DNA of 62,841 bases, taken from contig CANJXI010000009.1 of the NCBI GenBank assembly GCA_947478785.1, forward strand, positions 1 through 62,841. Reading direction: 5' to 3'. This DNA is from Caulobacteraceae bacterium (GTDB lineage: Bacteria > Pseudomonadota > Alphaproteobacteria > Caulobacterales > Caulobacteraceae). This document shows positions 17,576 to 25,452 of the stretch, one piece after another. The translations under genes were made by a program, and so were the position numbers. Below the pieces are notes generated by a model, which saw nothing but the letters and a program-made list of their open reading frames with translations, ran no database searches and had not been told where the DNA came from. Within the stretch, counting starts at the first letter, position 1. Each line of letters starts with the position of its first letter.

Positions 17576-18406
17576 ATGAGCCAGCGCCTTGAAGTGATCG
17601 CGCCTGATACCGCGCCGCCGGTCTGGGCGGCGTTGCGCAACGAAGCCTATGCCGCGGCCCGCTCAGAGGCCGCGCTGGCGAGCCTGTTGGCCGCCGTGAT
17701 CCTCAACCACGACAACCTCGGCGATGCGTTGTCCTACCAGATCGCGCGCAAGCTGAGCGACCAGGAGCTGCGCGGCATGACGCTGCGCGACATCTGCGAG
17801 GAGGCTTACGAAAAAGATCCGGCCCTCGTGGAGTTCGCCGAGGCCGACCTGAAAGCCGTGTTCGAGCGCGATCCCGCGTGCCGAGGCTATGTGCAGCCGT
17901 TCCTGTTCTTCAAGGGCTACCTGTCGCTGCAGACCCATCGGGTGGCGCATTGGCTCTGGGGTCAGGGGCGCGAGACGCTGGCGCTCTACCTGCAAAGCCG
18001 GACCAGCGAGCTGTTCCAGGTGGATATCCACCCGGCCACCCGGATCGGACGGGGAATCTTCATCGACCACGGCACGGGCATCGTGATCGGCGAGACGGCG
18101 GTGGTCGGCGACGATGTCTCGATGCTGCATGGGGTGACCTTGGGCGGCACGGGCGCGGAGCGCGGCGATCGCCATCCGAAGATCGGCAAGGGCGTGCTGC
18201 TGGGCGCCGGCGCCAAGGTGCTGGGCAACATCGAAATCGGCGACTACGCCAAGATCGCCTCCGGTTCGGTGGTCCTGAAACCGGTTCCCGCCGGCTGCAC
18301 CGCCGCGGGCGTGCCCGCCAGGCTGGTGAACTGCCCGACCTGCGAGGAGCCGGCGCGCAGCATGGACCACACACTGGCCGATGTCGTCTACGACTACTCG
18401 ATCTGA
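17576..18406 (+). CDS. cysE: serine O-acetyltransferase
   Basis: A 276-residue CysE. The N-terminal helical SATase domain is followed by a left-handed beta-helix of hexapeptide repeats. Its signature segments are DIHPATRIGRGIFIDHGTGI and SMLHGVTLGGTG, which carry the catalytic His/Asp residues. It acetylates L-serine, the first step of cysteine synthesis. Three in-frame starts exist (GTG 17549, ATG 17558, ATG 17576). I chose 17576 because GAGAGGA lies seven bases upstream. The C-terminus ends in Ile (YDYSI), as needed to dock into cysteine synthase CysK. Confidence 0.95.
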   Translation: MSQRLEVIAPDTAPPVWAALRNEAYAAARSEAALASLLAAVILNHDNLGDALSYQIARKLSDQELRGMTLRDICEEAYEKDPALVEFAEADLKAVFERDPACRGYVQPFLFFKGYLSLQTHRVAHWLWGQGRETLALYLQSRTSELFQVDIHPATRIGRGIFIDHGTGIVIGETAVVGDDVSMLHGVTLGGTGAERGDRHPKIGKGVLLGAGAKVLGNIEIGDYAKIASGSVVLKPVPAGCTAAGVPARLVNCPTCEEPARSMDHTLADVVYDYSI

Positions 18407-18465
18407 GGTTTTCCCGAGCGTCGTGACGGGCTAGGTTCGCGCCGCCGTTACCGAGGAGCGTTGGC

Positions 18466-18672
18466 GTGGACGAGAAGATGATCCGCAAGATCGAAGGTCA
18501 CCTGAGAGGGACCTTCGCCAACGCGCGCATCAACGTGGTGCCGAGACCCAAGCAGAAGGATTCTGGCGAGGTCTATGTGGGCGAGGAGTTTGTCGGGGTG
18601 GTCTTCGAGGACGAGGACGAGGATGGCTCGTTCATGTTCGAGATGGCGATCCTGGCCGAGGATCTGCCCTAG
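18466..18672 (+). CDS. DUF3126 family small protein
   Basis: A 68-residue acidic protein starting at GTG 18466 and matching DUF3126, a short alphaproteobacterial family of unknown function. RKIEGHLR and the repeated acidic EDEDEDGSF segment are visible. It follows cysE by 59 bases and is the last clearly chromosomal gene before the phage-like island. Confidence 0.8.
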   Translation: MDEKMIRKIEGHLRGTFANARINVVPRPKQKDSGEVYVGEEFVGVVFEDEDEDGSFMFEMAILAEDLP

Positions 18673-18709
18673 CCGGTAGCGTATTAAAGATACATTCCCG
18701 CCTTGGCCA

Positions 18710-19354
18710 TCAGGCTGCGCCGCGAATGATGCGGCGAGCCTGGTAGGGTGGGATGATCGCGGTGATATGAGCCGCCCAACGCAGATGCGCGTCCTGGCGG
18801 GTCGGGCCGGCGACGCTTTCCAGGTCGTAGACGCCTGGACGTGAGCCGCGCAGCAGGCGCTTGACCAGCACCTCCTCCGTGTCGAGCTCGACCACCACAA
18901 CATGACCCAGCATGTCCGGCGTCGGCGGCGTGCGCTGATCCTCGAAATAGATCAGCGCCCCGTCGTCGGCCACGTCGCGCATGGAGTGGCCGACCACCTG
19001 GAGGGCGACGGCCTTCTCGGTGCCGCCCGGCGGCAATGGAGCCAAGTCGCCTGGCTCCTGCCCAGTGGCAAAGAGAACCAGGCCGTCGGGATTGGCCCCG
19101 ACCTTACCGATCACCGGCACGAAACCCGCCTCCGCCACCGGCAGCATCGAGCCGGTGGCGTCGTAAAGCCATTCGGGCCGGATGCCGAAGGCCGCGGCGT
19201 ATTCCTTGGCGCGCCGATAGGAGAAGGGCGCGTTGCCGTTCTCGTTGGAGGCGTAGGTGTTGCGGTTCCAGCCAAAGGCGTCGGCCGCGGCCGCGGCGGT
19301 TTCGAAACCCTTGGCGAGACGGGCCTCGCGCAGGCGCTGGAAGCGTTCGTCCAT
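18710..19354 (-). CDS. phage-type S24/LexA-like repressor
   Basis: A 214-residue regulator. Residues 1-65 form an XRE-like helix-turn-helix (GWNRNTYASNENGNAPF around the recognition helix). The C-terminal half is an S24 peptidase-like dimerisation domain with Ser124 in VGHSMRD and Lys165 in EEVLVKR. The usual Ala-Gly or Cys-Gly cleavage bond is not obvious; VGAN near residue 85 is the nearest candidate. I use ATG 19354 (MDERFQRLRE), since the longer frame would run into the operator region. It is divergent from the next phage-like genes and probably represses them from the palindromes at 19378-19429. Confidence 0.88.
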   Translation of the reverse strand: MDERFQRLREARLAKGFETAAAAADAFGWNRNTYASNENGNAPFSYRRAKEYAAAFGIRPEWLYDATGSMLPVAEAGFVPVIGKVGANPDGLVLFATGQEPGDLAPLPPGGTEKAVALQVVGHSMRDVADDGALIYFEDQRTPPTPDMLGHVVVVELDTEEVLVKRLLRGSRPGVYDLESVAGPTRQDAHLRWAAHITAIIPPYQARRIIRGAA

Positions 19355-19377
19355 CGGAGTCCACCTAACGGCAGTTT

Positions 19378-19429
19378 CTGTAGATAACCTACAGAGCGTC
19401 ATTGCGCAATCAATGTATATTACATACAG
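19378..19429. promoter_or_regulatory. operator palindromes between the repressor and the divergent genes
   Basis: Two dyads lie in the 83-base divergent spacer. The first is CTGTAG-ATAAC-CTACAG at 19378-19394, perfect in both six-base arms. The second is TGTA-TAT-TACA at 19414-19424, directly followed by another TACAG half-site. The shared TGTA/TACA cores suggest cooperative binding by the adjacent S24 repressor. Binding is inferred from position and symmetry. Confidence 0.6.
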
Positions 19430-19437
19430 TATGGCGT

Positions 19438-19686
19438 ATGGAAACCGAGCTGAACAAGATCTCCCCCGTCACCCTGGGTTCGTACGCGGCCTTGCGCCAC
19501 GGAGGGGAGCCGGCGTGGCGCGCGCGAGTCGCGCTGGGTCTGGCGGACGAGGCGGCGGTGCGACTCGAACGGCAGTTCCGGAGCCGTCGCGACAACGGAC
19601 CAGATCCGATGCGGCCCCGTTTCGCGCAACATGCGGAGCATGTGGCGGCGGTGACGGCCGAGGGCGGCTATCCGGTGTTGCGATGA
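19438..19686 (+). CDS. hypothetical early phage-island protein
   Basis: An 82-residue, Arg/Ala-rich protein starting METELNKISPVTLGS. No motif is recognised. It begins just after the operator region, divergent from the repressor, and overlaps the next gene by four bases (ATGA). It is most likely the first gene of the repressor-controlled transcript. Confidence 0.6.
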   Translation: METELNKISPVTLGSYAALRHGGEPAWRARVALGLADEAAVRLERQFRSRRDNGPDPMRPRFAQHAEHVAAVTAEGGYPVLR

Positions 19687-19880
19687 GCGGGCAGGCCGAG
19701 GACGCCGCGGCGATGGTGGCCCGCGCGCTTAGTCGCCGCCCGCCGAAGGATCGGCCGGGCTTCCTGCGGGAGTTGCTGGCGCACACCGCCGCCGGACTGG
19801 TGGTGATCGAGGGGGACCGGGCGGCGGGCGAGGCGGTCTACCGGCTGGCCGACGCCGTGGTCGCGCGGGGCGGTCGCTGA
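19683..19880 (+). CDS. hypothetical small protein
   Basis: A 65-residue Ala/Arg-rich helical protein starting MSGQAEDAAAM. Its ATG overlaps the stop of the previous gene (ATGA), indicating translational coupling. There is no recognised domain and no membrane segment. Confidence 0.6.
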   Translation: MSGQAEDAAAMVARALSRRPPKDRPGFLRELLAHTAAGLVVIEGDRAAGEAVYRLADAVVARGGR

Positions 19881-19905
19881 ATTTCACGAGTCAGAAGGAG
19901 GAACC

Positions 19906-20493
19906 ATGGGGCGACCATACGACCCCGCGCGCGCCATGCGCGAGCGTCTGCGGAAGCTGGAGCAGCGGGAGGCTGGCCGGTTGGAGGCCCATGCCGTGGC
20001 CGAAGGCGTCGCGGAGACCGTCGCACTGGATGGAGACCGCGGCGCCGAGTTCGAGAAGCCGCCCGTCCAGAGGGGCGGACGCGAGACCCCTTATCGCCGG
20101 CAGGCGGGCCTGGAGTGGCTGGCGAAGAAGGGGCGGATCACCGTGCAGCAGAAGGCGGCTGGAGAGCGCTATGGGGAGGCCTATCGGCGGGCTGGAGCCG
20201 CGCCCGCGCTGGCGTCGAGTCTGCAGGCGGCCGGGACCCATGGCGGCCTGAGCGCCGGCGCGCCGCTGGCCCTATTGTTGAAGTTGGCCGAGGGGCGCCG
20301 GCGGGCCGAGGCGCGGCTGGCCGCCTATCGGACGCGGCTGTTCACGCAATCGGACCTGGTGACCGCCTGCGACCTGATTTGCGGCCAGGAACTGACGCCC
20401 CGCGAAGCCGGTGGCGGCGACCGGGACGCCGCGCGGATCGAGGCCGTGCTGAAGGTGGCGCTCGACATCCTGGCGCTGCCGGCTTCGGCGTAG
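19906..20493 (+). CDS. DUF6456-like phage-island protein
   Basis: A 195-residue protein starting MGRPYDPARAMRERLRKLEQ. It is preceded by a strong AGGAGG ribosome-binding site. The middle and C-terminal parts (RQAGLEWLAKKGRITVQQKAAGERY, given here only in outline; then LICGQELTPREAGGG and an alternating helical tail) resemble the DUF6456 pattern of alphaproteobacterial prophage regulators. The assignment is tentative. It is the last gene before promoter copy 1 and lies in the early part of the island. Confidence 0.65.
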   Translation: MGRPYDPARAMRERLRKLEQREAGRLEAHAVAEGVAETVALDGDRGAEFEKPPVQRGGRETPYRRQAGLEWLAKKGRITVQQKAAGERYGEAYRRAGAAPALASSLQAAGTHGGLSAGAPLALLLKLAEGRRRAEARLAAYRTRLFTQSDLVTACDLICGQELTPREAGGGDRDAARIEAVLKVALDILALPASA

Positions 20494-20522
20494 GTGGCCA
20501 GTTCGGCCCTCCATAGTTCTCT

Positions 20523-20582
20523 TTTTGTTCTTGACGGACTCGCGCATTTTTTGCTAATGTTTCGTCAGCGTTGATTGGTGCG
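20523..20582 (+). promoter_or_regulatory. duplicated promoter/leader element, copy 1
   Basis: A 60-base element matched at 54 of 60 aligned columns by 27211-27269. It contains TTGACGG (20531-20537) and, after 15 bases, GCTAATGT (20553-20560), close to the Caulobacter housekeeping promoter consensus TTGACGS / GCTANAWC. The next 22 bases (through TTGATTGGTGCG) are identical in both copies, so the likely transcription start and leader are conserved too. It should drive the small gene at 20746. The 163-base leader that follows contains a CGGGATT / AATCCCG hairpin (20649-20669). Confidence 0.75.
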
Positions 20583-20745
20583 GGGCTCGATTGCTGAGAT
20601 GTCCGCACACTACTGCCGACGTCGACATCGACATCGACATCGCCCCCACGGGATTCACGATTAATCCCGGGGTAACCCTGGGAGACCTAGGTTGCGGGCT
20701 TCCGTGAGGGACTGGTGTCCCGGAGTGCGTGAGGCGCGGACAACC

Positions 20746-20946
20746 ATGTGGACGTCATTGCAGGTGCAGGTGGGTCAAGGCCAGGAACGCGGTCGCTTTC
20801 GTGTCGAGGGCGGCCAGCTGGTGCTGGAGTGGCGGGGCGGACGACATGCCGAGGTGTGCGGCCTGCTGAAGCCCGAATTCGTCGCCACCCAGCGCCTGCG
20901 AAAGCTGGCCGAGCGCGCCGGCGATCCGCAGCGCGCGGTCGCCTAG
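20746..20946 (+). CDS. hypothetical small protein behind promoter copy 1
   Basis: A 66-residue protein, MWTSLQVQVGQGQERGRFRV at the start, with a beta-strand-like N-terminal half and a basic helical C-terminus (TQRLRKLAERAGDPQR). ATG 20746 is preferred over the TTG at 20692, since the upstream extension lies in the leader. No family is recognised. It converges on the esterase gene with a 12-base gap. Confidence 0.55.
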   Translation: MWTSLQVQVGQGQERGRFRVEGGQLVLEWRGGRHAEVCGLLKPEFVATQRLRKLAERAGDPQRAVA

Positions 20947-20958
20947 CGCCCCCCACGG

Positions 20959-22521
20959 TCAGCGGGCGGCGGCTAGGGTCTCGGCGATATCGAGTCTTTC
21001 CTTGTGGAACCTCGGCCGGGCGCGGACTCCGTCGGCGCCGAATTCCAGCACCATATCGCTGGCCCGGTCATAGCGGGGCCAGATAGGCCCGCCGGCCTTG
21101 CCCGGATCGGAGGCTTTGGCGAAAGCCACCCAGTAGGCGATCATGGCGTTGCTGATCGCGCGGTCTTCCGGCGTGGCCGCGACGATCCTGCGGCCGACGA
21201 CGACGGCGTCCTGCCCGGGGAGGTTTCCGAAGACGTAGGCGATCTCGCCGCCGTGGGCGAGGCCACGGGTGGTCGCGCGCAGGGCAGGGGGGACAAACGA
21301 GTCAAAGTAGACCCAGGCCTTCTGGCCGTTGGCGGTGTGCAGGCGGGCGAGATGGCGATCGGGCTCGGTCACCAAGGAGTCGGTGGTGAGGTCCTGGGCG
21401 GCGCCGGCGAGGTCGGCGCCGTAGGCTGCCAGGACCCCGTCGCGCAGGGGCCCCGGCGCGGGAAGGCGCGCGTCCGGGTTGTCCCGCGTCTGCGGGATCA
21501 GGCTCGATTCCCAACTGTTGCCGCCGGCGATGTAAGGGACTTTGGCTTCATGGCCCCTGGCGAACGCAGCGTCGGGGCGCTCCACGACCAGGACGCCATC
21601 GACGATCGGTCCCGGGGCGTCCGGCGCGGCCATGCCGCCGGCGGGCCTGGACAGTTCCTCGGCGCTCAGCGCGCGCAACGCCTTGAGGGCGTCGGCGCCT
21701 GAGCCGGGCGCCCCATGGGCGGCGCCATAGGCCAGTCCGATCTGCTCGCCCGTGAGCGGGGCGCTCCCCCGGATGGCGCGCGTGGGGTAGCGGCCAAATC
21801 CGGATTCGGAGATCGCCTTGGCGAACAGGCCGCGGGCCTGAGGGGACGCCATCAGATGATTGACGGCGATGCCGCCGGCGGACTCGCCGAAGACGGTGAC
21901 ATTGGCGGGATCGCCCCCGAAGGCGGCGATGTTGGTCTTGACCCATTTGAGCGCGGCGATGTTGTCCATCAGGCCGTAGTTGCCGAGCGGCGCGCCCGGC
22001 TGTTCGGCGGTGATCGCGGGATGGGCGAACCAGCCCAGGCGTCCCAGGCGGTAGTTGACCGTGACCAGGACCACGCCGCGCTCGGCGAAATGGGTCCCGT
22101 CATAGAGTGGGATGGAGCCCGCGCCGCTGGTGAACGAGCCGCCGTAGATCCAGACCATCACGGGGAGCTTCTTTCCGGCCGCGCGGTTGGCGGGCGTCCA
22201 GACGTTCAGGGTGAGGCAGTCCTCGCTCTGGACCATTCCAGGGCGGGCAGGGCCCATCTGCATGCAGGCGGGGCCAAAGGCCGTGGCGTCACGCACGTCT
22301 GGCCAGGACTTGGGGGACTGTGGCGGCCGCCAGCGCAGGTCGCCGACGGGCGGGGCGGCGAAGGGGATGTTCCGGAAGGTCACGACCTTACCCGCGACCT
22401 GGCCGTGTAGCGCGCCCTGCGCAACCGTCAGGTTGGCGGGTTGCGCGGCTTGCGCCGGTGAGGTTGACGCGAGGCACAGCGCCGAAAGCGTGGCCGCGGC
22501 CACGAACATCCGAAAACCCAT
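20959..22521 (-). CDS. secreted type-B carboxylesterase
   Basis: A 520-residue alpha/beta hydrolase of the para-nitrobenzyl-esterase/cholinesterase family. The signal peptide is about residues 1-26 (ends STSPAQA). The oxyanion motif is WIYGGSFTSG, the nucleophile is in FGESAGG, and the catalytic His region is GLAHGGEIAYVFG. EDCLTLNVWTP is the family signature. ATG 22521 follows GGGAGGG, whereas ATG 22590 would place charged residues before the signal. It would hydrolyse esters in the periplasm or outside. It stands alone and antisense within the phage island, just before the terminase genes, so it looks like cargo rather than a phage gene. Confidence 0.88.
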   Translation of the reverse strand: MGFRMFVAAATLSALCLASTSPAQAAQPANLTVAQGALHGQVAGKVVTFRNIPFAAPPVGDLRWRPPQSPKSWPDVRDATAFGPACMQMGPARPGMVQSEDCLTLNVWTPANRAAGKKLPVMVWIYGGSFTSGAGSIPLYDGTHFAERGVVLVTVNYRLGRLGWFAHPAITAEQPGAPLGNYGLMDNIAALKWVKTNIAAFGGDPANVTVFGESAGGIAVNHLMASPQARGLFAKAISESGFGRYPTRAIRGSAPLTGEQIGLAYGAAHGAPGSGADALKALRALSAEELSRPAGGMAAPDAPGPIVDGVLVVERPDAAFARGHEAKVPYIAGGNSWESSLIPQTRDNPDARLPAPGPLRDGVLAAYGADLAGAAQDLTTDSLVTEPDRHLARLHTANGQKAWVYFDSFVPPALRATTRGLAHGGEIAYVFGNLPGQDAVVVGRRIVAATPEDRAISNAMIAYWVAFAKASDPGKAGGPIWPRYDRASDMVLEFGADGVRARPRFHKERLDIAETLAAAR

Positions 22522-22663
22522 CCGGCCCTCCCACAGGTCGCGCCCGTCTCGAGACGACTGGCCGTCGTCTACGGACCTTCGTTTTTTCATTGCCGCCGAG
22601 TGGAGCCCCGCCGTTCGGGCGGGTCAAGAGACCGCTCGATCATCAACAGAGCCTGGAGGTCAT

Positions 22664-22969
22664 ATGTCCGCAAACGTCGGTGCGCCGCGCACACGCGGCA
22701 AAAGCAAGGCACCCGAAGCCAAGATGCGCAAAGCGGCCCAAGGGCTGAGCGAGCTGGCCATGGAGACGCTGAAGGCGATCATGGAGGGGCAGGGTCAGGA
22801 CGCGGTCCGTCTAGGAGCCGCGCGCGAGGTGCTGGACCGGGGCCACGGGCGACCGAAGCTCGGGACTGCCGAGGCCGGCGACGAGGGGCTGACGGTGATC
22901 GTCAAGCGGTTCAGCGACGTGACGGCGGAGGATGAGGCGGAGGCGGACGCCACCGAGGCGCGCTCTTGA
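22664..22969 (+). CDS. putative terminase small subunit
   Basis: A 101-residue protein with a basic N-terminus (MSANVGAPRTRGKSK), a central helical part (LGAAREVLDRGHGRPK) and an acidic tail. The helix plus GxGRPK pattern is shared by many small DNA-packaging proteins encoded directly before large terminases. It overlaps the large-subunit gene by four bases (TTGA). The call rests mainly on position and general features. Translation probably starts at ATG 22664 after the purine-rich CTGGAGG. Confidence 0.65.
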   Translation: MSANVGAPRTRGKSKAPEAKMRKAAQGLSELAMETLKAIMEGQGQDAVRLGAAREVLDRGHGRPKLGTAEAGDEGLTVIVKRFSDVTAEDEAEADATEARS

Positions 22970-24297
22970 AGAAGGCCATCGTGCCGCGCCGCTGGGAGCC
23001 GCGCGATTACCAGAAGGCGTTGTGGAAGTACCTCGAACAGGGCGGGCTGCGCGCCGACGTGGTCGCGCACCGTCGCTGGGGCAAGGACGAAGTGGCGCTG
23101 AACTGGGCCGCCATCGAGGCCGTCAATCGGCCGGGCGTCTACTGGCACCTGCTGCCGGAGGCTTCGCAGGGCCGTAAGGCGATCTGGGATGCGGTAAATC
23201 CGCATACCGGCAAGAAGCGCATCGACGAGGCGTTTCCCCGTTCGATCCGCGAGCGGACCCGCGACGCCGAGATGATGATCCACTTAAGGAGCGGCGCAAC
23301 CTGGCAGGTCGTCGGCTCCGACAACTTCAACTCGCTCATGGGCTCGCCGCCACGGGGCGTGGTGTTCTCGGAGTGGGCCCTGGCCAAGCCGGACGCCTGG
23401 AGTTTCATCCGGCCGATCCTGGCGGAAAACGGCGGGTGGGCGCTGTTCCTCTGGACACCGCGGGGACGGAGCCATGCGACCCGGTCGTTTGAGAGCCGGG
23501 CGCGGAATCCGGAGTGGTTTTGCCTGCGCTCGCCGGCCACGGCGACCGGCGTGTTCACCGACGAGCAGCTCGCGCGGGAACGCGCCGAGCTGGTCGCCGA
23601 GTTCGGCAGCGAGGAGGAAGGGCAGGCGCGCTACGCCTCGGAATATCTGGTGGACTTCGACGCCGCGGCGCCGGGCGCCTATTACGCGTCGCTGCTGGGC
23701 CAGGCCGAGACCGCCGGCCGGGTCGCGCGGGCGCCCCATGATCCGGCGCTAAGGGTCGATACGGCCTGGGACCTGGGGATCGACGACTACACGGCCATCT
23801 GGTTCTTCCAGCAGGCCGGCCGCGAGGTGCGCGCCATCGACTATTTCGAGACCTCCGGCGAAGGGCTGCACGCGATCGTCGCCCAGGCGATCGCCGGAAA
23901 GCCCTATGTCTACGGAACCCATTACTTGCCACACGACGTGATGGTGCGTGAACTGGGCGCCGCCGGACGCTCTCGGTTGGAGACCCTGGGGACGTTGGGC
24001 GTATCGCCCATCTCGGTGGGGGCGGCGATGGACCTGGAGGAACGGATCAACGCCGCCCGTCTGATGATCCCAATGACCTGGTTCGACGCGGAAGCCTGCG
24101 CCCTGGGGCTGACCCGGCTGCGGGCCTATCGCAAGCGCTGGAGCCGGGCCACCCGCAGTTACGCCGGTCCGTTGCACGACGCGGCCAGCCACGGGGCGGA
24201 CGCGTTCGGAGAATACGCGGCGAACCGGTCGGGCGGCGCCAAGACCGGCCTCAAGAGCGCGCGGCGGATGCCCGCGCAACTCGGTTGGATGGGCTGA
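22966..24297 (+). CDS. phage terminase large subunit
   Basis: A 443-residue packaging motor protein. The ATPase part has a Walker A-like HRRWGKDE near residues 36-43 and a Walker B-like VVFSEWAL near residue 131. The C-terminal nuclease domain has DTAWDLGIDDYTAIW with the paired acidic residues, and a late HDAASHGADAFGEY segment with Asp and His. It would translocate and cut phage DNA at the portal. Canonical large terminases have GKS/T and DE, so GKDE and SE are unusual, although some podoviral terminases deviate. The TTG start at 22966 overlaps the previous stop; GTG 22981 is an alternative. Confidence 0.88.
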   Translation: MKKAIVPRRWEPRDYQKALWKYLEQGGLRADVVAHRRWGKDEVALNWAAIEAVNRPGVYWHLLPEASQGRKAIWDAVNPHTGKKRIDEAFPRSIRERTRDAEMMIHLRSGATWQVVGSDNFNSLMGSPPRGVVFSEWALAKPDAWSFIRPILAENGGWALFLWTPRGRSHATRSFESRARNPEWFCLRSPATATGVFTDEQLARERAELVAEFGSEEEGQARYASEYLVDFDAAAPGAYYASLLGQAETAGRVARAPHDPALRVDTAWDLGIDDYTAIWFFQQAGREVRAIDYFETSGEGLHAIVAQAIAGKPYVYGTHYLPHDVMVRELGAAGRSRLETLGTLGVSPISVGAAMDLEERINAARLMIPMTWFDAEACALGLTRLRAYRKRWSRATRSYAGPLHDAASHGADAFGEYAANRSGGAKTGLKSARRMPAQLGWMG

Positions 24298-24391
24298 TCA
24301 CGCCTGGCGGCAATGCGCCGCACACACCCTAGGGTATCTAGGCGGGCAATTAGAACGTCATTACCGCTGATCTGTGCGTATCATAAGTTAA

Positions 24392-24601
24392 GTGGAGGTC
24401 AGTTTGGGTGCGAGACGGTGCACACTGACGGGCTATGGCGCGAGCCTAGCCTGGCCCACCGTCCGTGGAATCGAGGCCGAGAGCATGGCGCAAGCCCTCG
24501 CGGAAGCCCGGGCGATGCTTCTTGAGCTGAGGTTGTGCGACCGGGTCGAAATCTGGTCCGATGGCCGAGCCCTTCAGACGGTGCGGCGTAGCCAAGCCTA
24601 G
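24392..24601 (+). CDS. hypothetical small protein
   Basis: A 69-residue protein starting at GTG 24392 (MEVSLGARRCTLTGYGASLA), with a helical middle and the end VEIWSDGRALQTVRR. No family is recognised. It is separated from the terminase by 94 bases and followed by a 247-base noncoding stretch. It may be non-phage. Coding is supported only by composition. Confidence 0.45.
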   Translation: MEVSLGARRCTLTGYGASLAWPTVRGIEAESMAQALAEARAMLLELRLCDRVEIWSDGRALQTVRRSQA

Positions 24602-24633
24602 GACGCCTCCATCGCGTTATGGTGAAGATTAGT

Positions 24634-24651
24634 CTTGGCCTATAGGCCAAG
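24634..24651. promoter_or_regulatory. 18-bp perfect palindrome upstream of the DUF4402 gene
   Basis: CTTGGCC-TATA-GGCCAAG is a perfect inverted repeat in the 247-base gap before the DUF4402 gene. No T-run follows, so it is not a typical terminator. It could be an operator or a short hairpin in the leader. Confidence 0.4.
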
Positions 24652-24848
24652 GATTAACCAAATACGTCCCGATCCAGAGTGAAAATCCGGTCCGTGCCTT
24701 GCAGGTACAGGTCCTAGAAGCGCTTGAACTGCGTCAAATTGGGACATTTCCTTACTCCACGTCCACTTTTCCGCAGCGTCCAGCGCACTCCGTTCGGATT
24801 GCGCAGTAACTTCGTTCGGTAACCAGATTTGTGCTTTTGAGGATCAAG

Positions 24849-25370
24849 ATGACTCTCCGCAACAACGCCCTGATCGTAGCGGCCGCCGCGCTGGCCTTGA
24901 CGTCGATCGCGACAGCCGCGTTCGCCACGGGCAGTGTCTCGACCACGGCGCCCGCGAGCGTCACGGTGCTGTCCCCCACGATGATCACCAAGACCCAGAA
25001 CCTGGTCTTCGGCACAGTCATCCGCCCGTCCAACGCTGGCTCAAACACGGTCTCGCTGAACGCCAGCGACGCGGTGAGCATCAGCGGCTCAGGCAACGGT
25101 TCGCTGGTGTCGAGCACGGTAAGCTCGGCCAAGTTCGACGTGTCGGGCGTTGCTGGCACAACCTACTCCACGACGCAAAGTCTGGCGTTCACGCAGACCG
25201 GCCTGACCAACGTCACCGCCACGACGCCGGCCACCACTAACGGCACGGCGGGCACCATCCCGGCCTCGGGCGTTCAGGAAATCCGCTATGGCGGCTCCTT
25301 CGACATGAACGCCGCGACAGCGGCCCAGGCCTACACCGGGAACCTGAGCGTGACCGTCAACTACAACTGA
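24849..25370 (+). CDS. secreted DUF4402 (spore-coat-U-like) protein
   Basis: A 173-residue exported protein. The signal peptide is residues 1-27 (ALTSIATAAFA), followed by a Thr/Ser/Asn-rich beta-sandwich ending GNLSVTVNYN. The strand pattern, with ITKTQNLVFGTVIRP near the N-terminus and the terminal VTVNY, is typical of DUF4402/spore-coat-U-like surface or pilus-subunit-like proteins. ATG 24849 follows GAGGATCAAG. No chaperone or usher gene is adjacent. Its AT-richer upstream region and position between terminase and portal suggest it was inserted into the phage module. Confidence 0.82.
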   Translation: MTLRNNALIVAAAALALTSIATAAFATGSVSTTAPASVTVLSPTMITKTQNLVFGTVIRPSNAGSNTVSLNASDAVSISGSGNGSLVSSTVSSAKFDVSGVAGTTYSTTQSLAFTQTGLTNVTATTPATTNGTAGTIPASGVQEIRYGGSFDMNAATAAQAYTGNLSVTVNYN

Positions 25371-25452
25371 GCCCCGCGCGGCGGGGGTGCGCCGCGCGAT
25401 CTTGACCCCGGCGACGGTCGGCCCCCAGATGGCCATCTGCAAAGGGGGCCCG

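Noticed and set aside
20615..20640. Short GACATC repeats in the leader after promoter copy 1
   Set aside because: Only three units; could be a chance low-complexity patch and no function can be argued.
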